In this document: positions 34,641 to 43,755 of the stretch, in pieces
How the letters are laid out: each line of letters starts with the position of its first letter
Numbering within the stretch: position 1 is the first letter of the stretch
NCBI RefSeq assembly: GCF_000266885.1
Contig: NC_018020.1
Coordinates: forward strand, 62,001 to 126,000
Direction: 5' to 3'
Source: Turneriella parva DSM 21527
Lineage (GTDB): Bacteria; Spirochaetota; Leptospiria; Turneriellales; Turneriellaceae
Length of the DNA: 64,000 nt
Notes under the pieces: model-generated
The model's database searches: none
Told to the model about the DNA's origin: nothing
Seen by the model: only the letters and a program-made list of their open reading frames with translations
Program-made: the position numbers and the translations under genes

Positions 34641-36128
34641 TTAATCTCCCTGAACCGAATCTGTCATTCTTTTTTCCACTACACCCGGCAAGATGCCCAG
34701 CATTTCATAGCGCTGCTCTTCGTAATGCAGAATAATGTCTCTGGCACCGATGCGCCCCAGTTCTGCCTCTACATAAGGGCTGCCGTTGAGCTGAATAATT
34801 TTCTGCTCGCGCCGCACTTCGGCCCATTCTGCGCCCATACGCACCGGGGGTGCTGCAGCGTCTTTGCTGAATTGCATAATGAGCACGTCGCCCCGCGCCT
34901 GTGGGTTCGCGCCGGTTTTTGCACGCGTAATGCTCGACGCGGCGATTTCGGCCGTCGGTACAGACTTCTTGTTGTAGAGAATCGTGCGTGTGCGCGAGGT
35001 CTTGCGCGCTGTCAGGGTCATGTAACCGGTTTCGCGCAGCCATTCGAAAGCGTCGCCGAATGACTTGCTGTTCTCTTCACGGTTGATCAGCACCACCTGT
35101 TCCCGGGCTTTTACCAGTTCGGCGCCTGAACCGAAAATTTCGGCTTCTTCGCTGTAGGCTGAATAACTCTTGCGTTCAATGGAAACTTTTCGGCGCAGGC
35201 TCAGACGCTGGCCGTGCAGCAGGCTATCATCTTGTACCAACGTGCCTTCGGATGCCCTCACCGCCGAATCGACATTCTTCTTTTTCTGTCCCTCTTCGCT
35301 GCGGCTGAAATAAGCGCGCACATGGCCCTGAAATTCAGCGGTGTTCTTGCTCATGTTCCACTGTATGTTATCGGCGAGAAAAAGGTCTTCACCTGAGAAT
35401 ATACGGGGGTTCTGGCGCGAACGCAGCGTGTCCTGCGTTTCGAGAAACTCTGCGCTGTCTGCGTAGAGTACGCCACTCGCCGTCGTTGCAACAACCTTGC
35501 CCCTCGCCACCGAAACTGACGTATCGAAGTTGCGCTCAATTTCTGCGCAGGTAAGCTGCAACTTCTCTTTTTTCTTTTTCTTGCCTGCGAAAACCGCATT
35601 GAGCTTCGCATTGCCCCGCAGCACGGCCCGGTTCTCGGCCCTGATGAAGAGCGCCTCGTCTGCAGTAATTCGCGTGGCATTGCGTGTGTCGATTATCTCA
35701 ACCGGCCCGCGTGCATACGCCATTTTACCGTCATCGCCATAAACTTCGATCTGCGGCGACGAGATCTTCACGTTCTTGGCGCTGAGCTTGGCATGCCCCT
35801 TTAGGCGTATGATCGTGTCGTTCTTGTTTTCAAAGGGATTCTGCCCGCTCTCTTTGACGAATTCGTCGCCGCTGAATTGAAACCTGCCACGCTTTTTGCC
35901 CTTCTGTTTCGCGATCACGGGCGGATCAGTTTTGAGGCCCTGAACGGTGACTTCTGGCGTCGCGACACTTTCGATGTCAGCGTCGAGCGCGGCCTGCGGC
36001 CGCATTTTTTCGTCGCCGGCATCGAAGCTGGGTATCTCAGGCTTCTTTGTAGTGCGCGAATTGCATGCAAGAACACCTGCCGCTAAAAGGCAGATGGCAA
36101 AAGTAAATGGCCATCTTCTACAAATCAT
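34641..36128 (-). CDS. LptA/OstA-like lipoprotein
   Basis: 495 residues. Lipoprotein signal peptide with L-A-A-G-V-L-A-C (lipid Cys22), then a linker and a domain of OstA/LptA repeats: short strands such as I-R-L-K-G-H-A-K-L-S-A-K-N and A-R-G-P-V-E-I-I-D-T-R-N, A-V-L-R-G-N-A-K-L-N and A-E-F-Q-G-H-V-R-A-Y. LptA-type folds carry LPS from inner to outer membrane. The protein is longer than ordinary LptA and lipidated, so it may combine LptC- or LptD-like parts (inference). Overlaps ndh by 11 bp. Confidence 0.72.
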   Translation of the reverse strand: MICRRWPFTFAICLLAAGVLACNSRTTKKPEIPSFDAGDEKMRPQAALDADIESVATPEVTVQGLKTDPPVIAKQKGKKRGRFQFSGDEFVKESGQNPFENKNDTIIRLKGHAKLSAKNVKISSPQIEVYGDDGKMAYARGPVEIIDTRNATRITADEALFIRAENRAVLRGNAKLNAVFAGKKKKKEKLQLTCAEIERNFDTSVSVARGKVVATTASGVLYADSAEFLETQDTLRSRQNPRIFSGEDLFLADNIQWNMSKNTAEFQGHVRAYFSRSEEGQKKKNVDSAVRASEGTLVQDDSLLHGQRLSLRRKVSIERKSYSAYSEEAEIFGSGAELVKAREQVVLINREENSKSFGDAFEWLRETGYMTLTARKTSRTRTILYNKKSVPTAEIAASSITRAKTGANPQARGDVLIMQFSKDAAAPPVRMGAEWAEVRREQKIIQLNGSPYVEAELGRIGARDIILHYEEQRYEMLGILPGVVEKRMTDSVQGD

Positions 36129-37419
36129 CAGAGGTAATCAGTCGCACGGCGCGGCTGTTCGTGACGTAACTGTACATCCACAAAATCATGACTGCAAAGC
36201 GGTTGCGAAAACCGACAAGATAGAGCACGTGAATTACCGACCACATGAGCCACGCAATAAAACCCGTCATGTGCAGTCGCCCGACTTTGGCAACGGCCCG
36301 ACCACGGCCAATCGTCGCCATAGAGCCTTTGTCCCAGTAGCGAAAGTCGGCAAGTTTGGCGGATCTAGACGTCGCCAGAATCTTTTTGGCCACGTACTGC
36401 CCTTGCTGAATTGCCACGGGGGCGACGCCTGGCAGGGGCTGGCCGGTGCCCTGATCGACAAAATGCGCTGCATCGCCGATGACAGAGATATCGTCGAAAC
36501 CCTCTGGCGAGAGCTGGGCATTCACCACGGCGCGCCCCGCCCGATCAAGCGGAGTGCCGAGCGTTTTCAGCAACGTCGAAGCCGTGTTGCCAGCGGCCCA
36601 CAAAATATTGGCGGCCGAGACGAGCTCATCATTGATGTAAACGCCATCGTACATGACGCTTTTGACGACAGCGCCGGTGCGCACCTCAACGCCCAGCTTT
36701 TCGAGCACGCGGCGCGCATTTTCACCCAGTGAACCGGGAAAAGCCATCAGCAGATGTTCGCCACCCTCGACGAGAATAATGCGCGTTGATCGCGGGTCGA
36801 TTCCGCGAAATTCTTTCTTTAACGTGTGGTGCGCAATCTCGGCAATCGCGCCGGCCATCTCGACGCCAGTCGGGCCGCCGCCCACGACGACGAACGTCAG
36901 TAACTTTCTGAGCTCCGCATCGTCTTCTTTACCGATCGCCAGCATCGCCTCTGCCTGCTCGAATGTCGCCAGAATTTTCTGGCGAATGCGCAATGCGTCG
37001 GCGAGGCTTTTAAGCCCCGGTGCATTTTTTTCCCATTCGGGGTGCGCGAAGTACGAATGGCGCGCACCGGTGGCAATCACGAGATGATCGTACGTAAATT
37101 CGTCGCCCGAAACCAATCGGATTTTTTTCTCCTGGGCACGAATTTCACCGACGCGGTTCATGAGCACGCGCACATTCTTTTGGCTGCGAAAGATCGCCCT
37201 GAGCGGCATCGCGATATGCCCCGGAGAAAGCGAAGCGGTTGCAACCTGGTAAAGCAGCGGCTGAAACAGATGGTGGTTCGCCTTGTCGATGAGGGTAATG
37301 TAGACCGGCGCACGCCTCAAACGCCGCGCCACGGTGAGACCGCCAAAACCGCCGCCGACAATGACGACATGCGGCTTTTTCGCGCCCTGATTCTGCGGGG
37401 GCCAGCTATGCGAAACCAT
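36118..37419 (-). CDS. ndh: Type II NADH dehydrogenase
   Basis: 433 residues. FAD Rossmann V-V-I-V-G-G-G-F-G-G-L near residue 18, the second (NADH) nucleotide fold V-V-V-G-G-G-P-T-G-V-E-M-A-G near 180, and a conserved I-G-D-A-A-H-F-V-D before the quinone-binding C-terminus. A-P-V-A-I-Q-Q-G-Q-Y is typical of NDH-2. It feeds electrons to quinone without pumping protons. C-terminal hydrophobic stretches suit membrane attachment. Its stop lies inside the downstream OstA-like gene start. Confidence 0.92.
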   Translation of the reverse strand: MVSHSWPPQNQGAKKPHVVIVGGGFGGLTVARRLRRAPVYITLIDKANHHLFQPLLYQVATASLSPGHIAMPLRAIFRSQKNVRVLMNRVGEIRAQEKKIRLVSGDEFTYDHLVIATGARHSYFAHPEWEKNAPGLKSLADALRIRQKILATFEQAEAMLAIGKEDDAELRKLLTFVVVGGGPTGVEMAGAIAEIAHHTLKKEFRGIDPRSTRIILVEGGEHLLMAFPGSLGENARRVLEKLGVEVRTGAVVKSVMYDGVYINDELVSAANILWAAGNTASTLLKTLGTPLDRAGRAVVNAQLSPEGFDDISVIGDAAHFVDQGTGQPLPGVAPVAIQQGQYVAKKILATSRSAKLADFRYWDKGSMATIGRGRAVAKVGRLHMTGFIAWLMWSVIHVLYLVGFRNRFAVMILWMYSYVTNSRAVRLITSDDL

Positions 37420-37473
37420 GCGCTATGCACAGATGCCGCGAGGCGCTGTAAAAGGCTTTTCGATAAAGCGCAG

Positions 37474-38355
37474 TCAGAAATAGCCGGGCAGCACGGTGTT
37501 ATATTTTTTGCGCAGCGAGGCCGGCCGCTTCTCGGGAGCCGTGATAATGCCAAATTTCACCGAACCGATAAGGCTGTTCAGACTGCCCTTTTTCGCGGCG
37601 AGATGGGGCAGCGCGGCCTTAAGAACCTTCTGCGCATTGTCGGAGTTCTTTTTGACGACGGCCATAATTTCATCGGCCGTCACGGCGTGGTCGTGTTCGC
37701 GCCATGAATCATAGTCGGTGGCCATACAGATCATCTGGTAGGGCAGTTCGAGTTCGCGGGCGAGCTTCGCCTCGGGCAAAACACTCATATTGATTATGCC
37801 TGCGCCCCATGACTTGTAAAGTTTCGATTCAGCCCGCGTCGAAAATTGCGGCCCTTCCATACAGATGAGCGTTTCATTTTCGGCGAGCGGCAAAGAAAGT
37901 TGGCGAATCGCCCCCGCGAGAATAGTCGCAAGGGTGTTGTCCATGGGGTCACCGAATGAAACGTGCACAACGATACCTTCGTCGAAATAGGTGTCGCGGC
38001 GGTGGCGTGTGCGGTCGATCACCTGGCTCGGCAGAACAAAATGCCCGGGGGGAATCTCTTCTTTCAGACTGCCCACAGCAGAGAATGAAACAACGGCCTC
38101 GCAGCCGAGCATCTTGAGCGCAGCAAGATTCGCATGCGCCGGTATTTTTGTCGGAGGTATAAAGTGCCCCTTGCCGTGGCGCGGCAGAAAAGCGAGAGTA
38201 ATCGCTTTATCACCCTCATGGTACTCTGCCAGTGTGATTTCATCTGAAGGGTAACCCCACGCCGTTTTGACACGCACCTTGTCTGTGACGCGCATGCCTT
38301 CGACGCCGTAAACCCCCGTGCCGCCAATGATACCGATATCTGCTTTGTGTTTCAT
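37474..38355 (-). CDS. mtnP: S-methyl-5'-thioadenosine phosphorylase
   Basis: 293 residues of the purine-nucleoside phosphorylase family, phosphate loop G-I-I-G-G-T-G-V-Y, R-H-G-K-G-H for phosphate binding, M-E-G-P-Q-F-S-T-R-A-E-S, and A-T-D-Y-D-S-W. The two Asp residues in T-D-Y-D indicate a 6-aminopurine, so MTA rather than inosine is the likely substrate. It starts methionine salvage. It lies between ndh and pepA, all on the minus strand; the pepA stop is 15 bp upstream of its ATG. Confidence 0.9.
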   Translation of the reverse strand: MKHKADIGIIGGTGVYGVEGMRVTDKVRVKTAWGYPSDEITLAEYHEGDKAITLAFLPRHGKGHFIPPTKIPAHANLAALKMLGCEAVVSFSAVGSLKEEIPPGHFVLPSQVIDRTRHRRDTYFDEGIVVHVSFGDPMDNTLATILAGAIRQLSLPLAENETLICMEGPQFSTRAESKLYKSWGAGIINMSVLPEAKLARELELPYQMICMATDYDSWREHDHAVTADEIMAVVKKNSDNAQKVLKAALPHLAAKKGSLNSLIGSVKFGIITAPEKRPASLRKKYNTVLPGYF

Positions 38356-38370
38356 TTTTTATCCTTAGTG

Positions 38371-39861
38371 TTATTGAGCGAGTTTTCGGGCAATTTCAGC
38401 GAGCAACCTCACGCCGTAGCCGCTGCCCGAAGCCGTGTAGACGTTAAAGGGCTTCTTGATCATGCCGACCCCGGCGATATCGAGGTGTACCCACATCTGC
38501 CCGTCTTCGATAAACGCATGCAAAAATTCGGCAGCGGTCGATGCCCCGCCATAACGACCACCGATATTGTTGAGATCAGCAATGTCGGAGTTTAAGAGTT
38601 CACGGTATCTTTTGCCAACGGGCAGCGGCCACACCGGTTCACGTGTTTCTTCTGCGGCAGCGACCACGAGGTCGCGTGCTGCGGTATTGTTGCTGAAAAG
38701 CCCTGCATAAAAATCACCTAACGCGACGACACAGGCACCGGTGAGTGTTGCCATATCGACTATCAGGTTCGCGTTGTAGTTCTGCTGCACATAGGTCAGC
38801 GCATCGGCAAGAATGAGTCTGCCCTCTGCGTCGGTATTCTGCACTTCGACTGTTTTACCATTCAGCGCAGTGTAGACATCGCCGGGCTTAAAGGCATTGC
38901 CTGAGGGCATATTCTCAACCATCGCGAGAGCGCAGACGACATTCACGGGAATCTTCTGCTCTGCGATCGCAGCAAGAGCTGCAATCGCCATGGCGCTGCC
39001 CGACATGTCATATTTCATTTCGTGCATATCTGCGCCGGGCTTTAAAGAAATGCCGCCGGTATCGAACGTAACGCCTTTGCCCACGAGCGCGAGAGTTTTT
39101 TTCGCCCCGACGTGCCGGTATTCGAGCACGATGAGCCGTGGCTCGCGCTCAGAGCCCTGTGCCACGGCAAGAATGCCGCCCGCACCCATACGCGTCAAAT
39201 CAGCACGGCCGAACGATTTACGTGTCAGCTTGTAACGCGTCGCAATTTCTTGCGAACGCGCGTCCATCGTCTGCGGTGTCAGGTAGTTGCCGGGCAAAGC
39301 CTGTGTCTGCCGCATGGCCGCCACGTGGCGCGCTTCGATGAGCGCAGAGTTATAAATCTCAGCGGCCGCCGCGAGAAAACTCTTCGGCACAACCACGACG
39401 GTCGCCGATACAGTAACTTTTTTGCGCGCATCCGCACCTTTAAGAAAGTCGGTGGGGTATTCGGCATTATGCTGCGCGACGGTAATGAGACGCAGGGCGG
39501 TACGAAATCCCACTTTTTCGAGAACCGCCTGGCTCGCGACAATCTCATATTCTTTGAGCTGGGCCGCAGCTTTGCCGAGTGCCGCCGCCACTGTGTCGGC
39601 AAAAATTTCGGCGTCCAGTTTTTCCAGTGGCCCAAGCCCGACGGTCAGGCCGGCGACGAGCGTCGCGGTGCTGCCGGGGTCGGCTTTGAAGTACGAAGGC
39701 AAATCTTTTATTTCTTTGACTTCTTCGGTGGTGATGAAGCGCACATGCAGCCTGAAATGCCCGGTACCCGACGCGACGCGACTGTTAATTTTTTCGGGGT
39801 ATACAAAGATGTCACCCTTTGAGTTTTTTTTCTTTGCTGCGGTTTTCTTTATCTGCGCCAT
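38371..39861 (-). CDS. pepA: Cytosolic leucyl aminopeptidase
   Basis: About 496 residues of the M17 family, hexameric, di-zinc. The C-terminal catalytic domain shows L-V-G-K-G-V-T-F-D-T-G-G, M-K-Y-D-M-S-G-S-A and N-T-D-A-E-G-R-L-I-L-A-D-A, which contain the metal and catalytic residues. N-terminus starts M-A-Q-I-K-K-T-A-A-K-K-K (ATG 39861); an ATG at 39876 adds five residues and would overlap the divergent pseudopilin frame. Confidence 0.94.
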   Translation of the reverse strand: MAQIKKTAAKKKNSKGDIFVYPEKINSRVASGTGHFRLHVRFITTEEVKEIKDLPSYFKADPGSTATLVAGLTVGLGPLEKLDAEIFADTVAAALGKAAAQLKEYEIVASQAVLEKVGFRTALRLITVAQHNAEYPTDFLKGADARKKVTVSATVVVVPKSFLAAAAEIYNSALIEARHVAAMRQTQALPGNYLTPQTMDARSQEIATRYKLTRKSFGRADLTRMGAGGILAVAQGSEREPRLIVLEYRHVGAKKTLALVGKGVTFDTGGISLKPGADMHEMKYDMSGSAMAIAALAAIAEQKIPVNVVCALAMVENMPSGNAFKPGDVYTALNGKTVEVQNTDAEGRLILADALTYVQQNYNANLIVDMATLTGACVVALGDFYAGLFSNNTAARDLVVAAAEETREPVWPLPVGKRYRELLNSDIADLNNIGGRYGGASTAAEFLHAFIEDGQMWVHLDIAGVGMIKKPFNVYTASGSGYGVRLLAEIARKLAQ

Positions 39862-39990
39862 GGGGTTTATTTGCAAATTTGCTCAGCCTGCAAAGAAAAA
39901 AGAAATAATGAGGATTCATTAGTTGCTGCTGCTTTTCGCCGATTCTTAGTTTTCGCTGACACTCCAACGGGCTTATGCGCTGCTACCGCA

Positions 39991-40638
39991 GTGAGCCTCG
40001 CCCGAGCACACGAACTGTCATTGGCCCGGCTGCGGCGTACCTCGGCGCAGGCCGGCTTTACGCTCGTTGAGCTGATGGTCGTCTTAACGATCGGCGGCGC
40101 ATTGCTTCTGATGGCGTATAACCTTCTCACAAGCTTCATGCAGGCACGCCTCTCTGGCAATCAGGATATCGCCTTTGAAGGCTATTTTCAAGATGCCCGC
40201 CGGCAGGCGATCATTCTGTCGAAGACGCTGACGCTCGAAATCAATCTCGACAAAAAGACCTTTGGTCTCAGGGAATATGACCCGAAGCTCGAAATCAACC
40301 CCGACGCGTCGCTGCAGGCACTCGCCGAAATGAAGCGCTACCGTTTCGAACGCGAACGCGATAAAGAAAATGCCGAACAAGAGCTGCCGAAGCCGAGATG
40401 GGTCAGCTCGGTGCAGAAGATACCGACTGTGCTGACTAAAATACTCAGCAGTTCGGGCCTTGAGCTCACGGGGCCGATCATCAATGTGCACTTTTACCCG
40501 ACTGGCAATTCAGACTCGGTTATACTCCAGTTCGGTGATACGAAACCGAACTATGTCTACATACCGCGGTATAACCTGCAGCCGGTGCATCTGCCCGACC
40601 TGAAGCAGTTTGAGCGGCAGAAGGTGCTGCGACAATGA
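39991..40638 (+). CDS. Minor pseudopilin, GspH-like
   Basis: Type II secretion pseudopilin. The prepilin-peptidase site is A-G-F-T-L-V-E-L-M with Gly before Phe+1 and Glu+5, then a hydrophobic N-terminal helix. Body of about 190 residues with C-terminal beta-rich part. The longest frame starts at ATG 39871 but would give an unusually long leader and overlap pepA; GTG 39991 or TTG 40021 are more realistic, and neither has a clear ribosome site. It is the first of three coupled genes. Confidence 0.75.
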   Translation: MSLARAHELSLARLRRTSAQAGFTLVELMVVLTIGGALLLMAYNLLTSFMQARLSGNQDIAFEGYFQDARRQAIILSKTLTLEINLDKKTFGLREYDPKLEINPDASLQALAEMKRYRFERERDKENAEQELPKPRWVSSVQKIPTVLTKILSSSGLELTGPIINVHFYPTGNSDSVILQFGDTKPNYVYIPRYNLQPVHLPDLKQFERQKVLRQ

Positions 40639-41132
40639 CGCTGCGCAGAAGGTTTCGGTTCTACCTGCTGCAAAAAGGGCGGCGCGGTTTCACGCTCGTC
40701 GAGGTTCTGATGGCAATGGCAATAGCCGCTTCGATGACCGGGTTGCTCATCACGAGCCTCATGAACGCGATGTCGATGCGGCAGCGCGCACTCAGCCTCA
40801 ACCGCGCCATCACCATGGCCAAGAAGAAGATGCACGAGATCAAGGCGCTCAACAAGACCGACAGCGGCAGCGGAGAATTTCAGGGTTCGCCGGGCTATCG
40901 TTTCGCGTACGTGATTCGTGAGCAAGAGCTCGACCTGCAGAAAATTGCCGACGAGCTCGGTGCAGGCAACGCCGTGGCCAACAGCGCCGCAGGCAAATAC
41001 TTCAAAGAGCGTAATTCTACCGCAAAAAGTGCAACGGGATTAACCTTCAAACTGCTGCATTTTCATGTCGAAGTATTTTTCAACGAAAAAGAAAAGTATG
41101 AGCTCGACTATTACCGGGGCCTGGGCATCTGA
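40635..41132 (+). CDS. Minor pseudopilin, GspI-like
   Basis: 165 residues. Leader of basic residues ending K-G-R-R-G, cleavage site before F-T-L-V-E-V-L-M-A-M-A, the pattern of GspI/PulI. The N-terminal helix runs to about residue 60, followed by a small polar domain with a long disordered-looking stretch (about 100-130). Overlaps GspH by 4 bp (ATGA) and GspJ by 1 bp, so all three are translated together. GspI is the centre of the pseudopilus tip complex. Confidence 0.82.
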   Translation: MTLRRRFRFYLLQKGRRGFTLVEVLMAMAIAASMTGLLITSLMNAMSMRQRALSLNRAITMAKKKMHEIKALNKTDSGSGEFQGSPGYRFAYVIREQELDLQKIADELGAGNAVANSAAGKYFKERNSTAKSATGLTFKLLHFHVEVFFNEKEKYELDYYRGLGI

Positions 41133-41773
41133 TGCGCAGCATTCGTCGCCTCGCCGGCTTCACGCTCATTGAACTGCTGATCGTCATCGGTCTCTCAGGT
41201 TTTATTTTCACGACACTCATGGGCGTTTATCTGCAGGTGAAAAAACTCACCACCGCGCAAACGCAGGTGTCGAGCCAGTCGGCCGCAGTCATCGACGTCG
41301 GTGTGGCGATCAGTTACGATCTGGCGAATCTGATATTTGAAAAGTACAATGTGCGCCAGATCTTTCTTGTCGAGAAAGAGCTGCACGGTGGCAAACGATT
41401 CGATGCATTTGTATTTCCCTCGGCGGCGCTGAACGCGAATCCGTCGGTGCTGCAGGCGCGCAGCTTCATGGTCGCCTATTTCGTCGAACAAAGCCCTGCC
41501 GGTCAGGACTACACCCTATACCGCTCAGAAGACATGTTCATCGACCCAAAAAATCTCTATCGTGGCATCGCGGTACCGGTTCTGAACTTTATTGAAGAAT
41601 TTCGCGTCGAAGGCTCGAATAACGGGGTCGACTTCGAAGAAAGCTGGGATTTCAAATCGCGCCGGCAGATGCCCCGCTACGTCAGGGCAACGATCAAGTA
41701 CCGGCCAAGCCAGGCTTCGACTGAAGTACTCGAATATGTGGTCGACGTCAGGCCGCCGATTCTCTGGAACTGA
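41132..41773 (+). CDS. Minor pseudopilin, GspJ-like
   Basis: 213 residues. Basic leader then A-G-F-T-L-I-E-L-L-I-V-I-G-L-S-G, with Gly/Phe cleavage site and Glu+5. The C-terminal region has the alternating strands and F-I-E-E-F-R-V-E typical of GspJ. The H-I-J order matches T2SS operons, but GspG (major pseudopilin), GspK and the secretion machinery are not in the window on this side; the next gene, hemW, is convergent. Confidence 0.82.
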   Translation: MRSIRRLAGFTLIELLIVIGLSGFIFTTLMGVYLQVKKLTTAQTQVSSQSAAVIDVGVAISYDLANLIFEKYNVRQIFLVEKELHGGKRFDAFVFPSAALNANPSVLQARSFMVAYFVEQSPAGQDYTLYRSEDMFIDPKNLYRGIAVPVLNFIEEFRVEGSNNGVDFEESWDFKSRRQMPRYVRATIKYRPSQASTEVLEYVVDVRPPILWN

Positions 41774-41801
41774 ACCAGCTGGCTCCTTTTTCAGGGAACT
41801 G

Positions 41802-42962
41802 TCAGATGTTCCAGAGCTCGGCGATGATTGAATCGGTGAATGCGAGACCAGTTTCAGTGAGCCGAATGGTATTCGTGGTGATATCAATCCACCCTCTGCC
41901 CTCTGCCGCCTTGAGCACTGCCATCACCTTCGCGTGCTGCGCTTCTTCGAAATAGCCGAGCAGGCGCGACACAGCCAGCGGCTGCAGCAGACGCAGGCGA
42001 TTGATCAGCGCATCACGCGGCTGAACGTTGGTATCTTCTTCGGGCAGACTTTCGGCCGCCGTATAGCCGTCGAGCGAGCGAACGTTCAGAAATCTTCGCT
42101 CGCCTGTGAAAGCGTGCGCCGCGACGCCAACGCCCAGGTACGGCCGGTGCGTCCAATAGATTTGGTTATGCAGGCAACGAAAATGCGGCAGCGCGAAGTT
42201 AGAAATCTCGTAACGCATGAAACCTGACCGCTGCAGGTGGTTGGCGGCAATGCGCATCTGTCTCAGTTGCCGGCCGTCTGCGGGAGCTTCAAGCCGCCCC
42301 GCCTCAATGCGGGATTTCAGCAGCGTGCCCGGCTCAATCGTCAATTGGTAGAGCGACAAATGTTTCACACCTGCTGCCAGCGCGAAATCGATGTCGGTGA
42401 GCGTGCTTCTGATCGTCTGCCCAGGCACGCCGGTGATAAAATCAGTATTGATATTATCGATACCTGCGTCCTGCACGATCTGTATGACCTTTTCATATGC
42501 CCCGCTGTTGTAGAGTCGGCCAAGATATTTCAGCACCGCCGGGTCGCGGCTCTGCATGCCGATGCTGACGCGATTGATTTTTGAGGCTGCCCAGTCTTTG
42601 GCAACGTGTTCTGTCAAAGACTCGGGGTTCGCCTCGGCTGAAATTTCGATCGCCGGCAAACTGCGTGCGAACACAGAACGCGCGTGCGCGATGATTTCGC
42701 TGAAAACGAATGCCGGGGCCTTTGACGGGGTACCTCCGCCAAAAAATATCGACGCCAGCACTACACTGGCAGAATCTTCGGTAAGGCGCTGGTATTGCCA
42801 GTCGATGTCAGCTTTGAGTTTAACGAGATAGCGCGGCCAGAACGCCGCATCGACATGCCTTGCGGCAACCGAATAAAAATCACAATATGCGCACTTGACG
42901 TCGCAGAACGGCAGATGCACATAAAGCCCGGCCAGGCGAGCGCGCTGCCGTCTCGGCGGCAT
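41802..42962 (-). CDS. hemW: HemW-like radical SAM protein (annotated as coproporphyrinogen III oxidase)
   Basis: 386 residues from ATG 42962, close to HemW length (about 380). The radical SAM cluster is C-D-V-K-C-A-Y-C in Y-V-H-L-P-F-C-D-V-K-C. Further on are F-F-G-G-G-T-P-S and E-A-N-P-E-S. HemW binds haem and is thought to hand it to respiratory enzymes, rather than acting as oxygen-independent coproporphyrinogen oxidase. The open frame extends upstream through a 57-bp tandem repeat to 43283 without a stop, because 57 is a multiple of 3; those residues are probably not translated. Confidence 0.85.
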   Translation of the reverse strand: MPPRRQRARLAGLYVHLPFCDVKCAYCDFYSVAARHVDAAFWPRYLVKLKADIDWQYQRLTEDSASVVLASIFFGGGTPSKAPAFVFSEIIAHARSVFARSLPAIEISAEANPESLTEHVAKDWAASKINRVSIGMQSRDPAVLKYLGRLYNSGAYEKVIQIVQDAGIDNINTDFITGVPGQTIRSTLTDIDFALAAGVKHLSLYQLTIEPGTLLKSRIEAGRLEAPADGRQLRQMRIAANHLQRSGFMRYEISNFALPHFRCLHNQIYWTHRPYLGVGVAAHAFTGERRFLNVRSLDGYTAAESLPEEDTNVQPRDALINRLRLLQPLAVSRLLGYFEEAQHAKVMAVLKAAEGRGWIDITTNTIRLTETGLAFTDSIIAELWNI

Positions 42963-43197
42963 CGATGTCCCAGGCGTCAACACAGAGGGCATCCATGCCT
43001 GTTGCCGCCTCTGAGACATCCATGTCCAAGGCATCAACACAGAGGGCATCCGTGCCTGTTGCCGCCTCTGAGACATCCATGTCCAAGGCGTCAACACAGA
43101 GGGCATCCGTGCCTGTTGCCGCCTCTGAGACATCCATGTCCAAGGCGTCAACACAGAGGGCATCCGTGCCTGTTGCCGCCTCTGAGACATCCATGTC
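42960..43197. repeat. 57-bp tandem repeat, four copies plus a partial
   Basis: Copies at 42960-43016, 43017-43073, 43074-43130 and 43131-43187, then ten bases of a fifth. Copies 3 and 4 are identical, copy 2 differs at one base, copy 1 at three. Each unit starts CATCCATGTCC and ends CTGAGA, so each junction carries GACATCCATGTC, itself a short palindrome. The array fills the gap between apt and hemW exactly, starting next to the apt stop. All frames are open in both directions because the unit is 3 x 19. Confidence 0.92.
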
Positions 43198-43734
43198 TCA
43201 ATAATGCAGCAGGCTTTCGATTGCCGGGAAACCGGCGGTACGCAGTTTTTCGCGGCCCTGCAGAAAATCGAGTTCAATAACAAACATTGCCTTCACCACT
43301 TCGGCACCGGCGTCTCTGAGCAGACAGGCCGCGGCGGTCGCCGTGCCGCCGGTCGCCAGCAGGTCATCGATGACTGCAACCCGATCGCCTTCTTTCACCG
43401 CATCTTCGTGGATTTCAATCGCGTCGGTACCATATTCAAGCTGGTAGGTTGCGCGCAGCGTCTTCCAGGGCAGCTTGCCGGGTTTGCGCAGCAGCACCAG
43501 CCCCACACCCAACTCAGTCGCAAGCGCGCTCGCAAAAATAAAGCCGCGCGATTCAATACCGGCAACAGCGGTGAGCCTTTCATTTCTCAACCCATCGGCG
43601 AGAGTTTTGATGACCAGCGCAAACGTCTTTGCGTCTTGCAGCACCGGAGTAATATCTTTAAACTGAATGCCCGGCTTCGGAAAATCCGGCACGTTTCTAA
43701 TCAGTTTATCAATCTGTTTTGCTGTTTCGTTCAT
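43198..43734 (-). CDS. apt: Adenine phosphoribosyltransferase
   Basis: 178 residues, the standard length of APRT, which salvages adenine with PRPP to AMP. PRPP-binding loop V-A-V-I-D-D-L-L-A-T-G-G-T-A, N-terminal V-P-D-F-P-K-P-G-I-Q-F-K-D-I-T, and G-I-E-S-R-G-F-I-F. Its stop adjoins the tandem repeat. Upstream is hldD, 21 bp away, in the same direction. Confidence 0.95.
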   Translation of the reverse strand: MNETAKQIDKLIRNVPDFPKPGIQFKDITPVLQDAKTFALVIKTLADGLRNERLTAVAGIESRGFIFASALATELGVGLVLLRKPGKLPWKTLRATYQLEYGTDAIEIHEDAVKEGDRVAVIDDLLATGGTATAAACLLRDAGAEVVKAMFVIELDFLQGREKLRTAGFPAIESLLHY

Positions 43735-43755
43735 GGTTTTCCTTTTTCGGTTTGC

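Noticed and set aside
35947-36732. Plus-strand ORF (261 aa)
   Set aside because: Antisense to the OstA-like and ndh genes; no motif.
37042-37707. Plus-strand ORF (221 aa)
   Set aside because: Complement of ndh and mtnP.
39112-39822. Plus-strand ORF (236 aa)
   Set aside because: Complement of pepA.
42960-43197. CRISPR array
   Set aside because: Copies are head-to-tail without unique spacers and no cas gene is near.
42795-43280. Plus-strand Arg/Pro-rich repeat ORF
   Set aside because: All frames through the 57-bp repeat are open because the unit is a multiple of three; no start signal.
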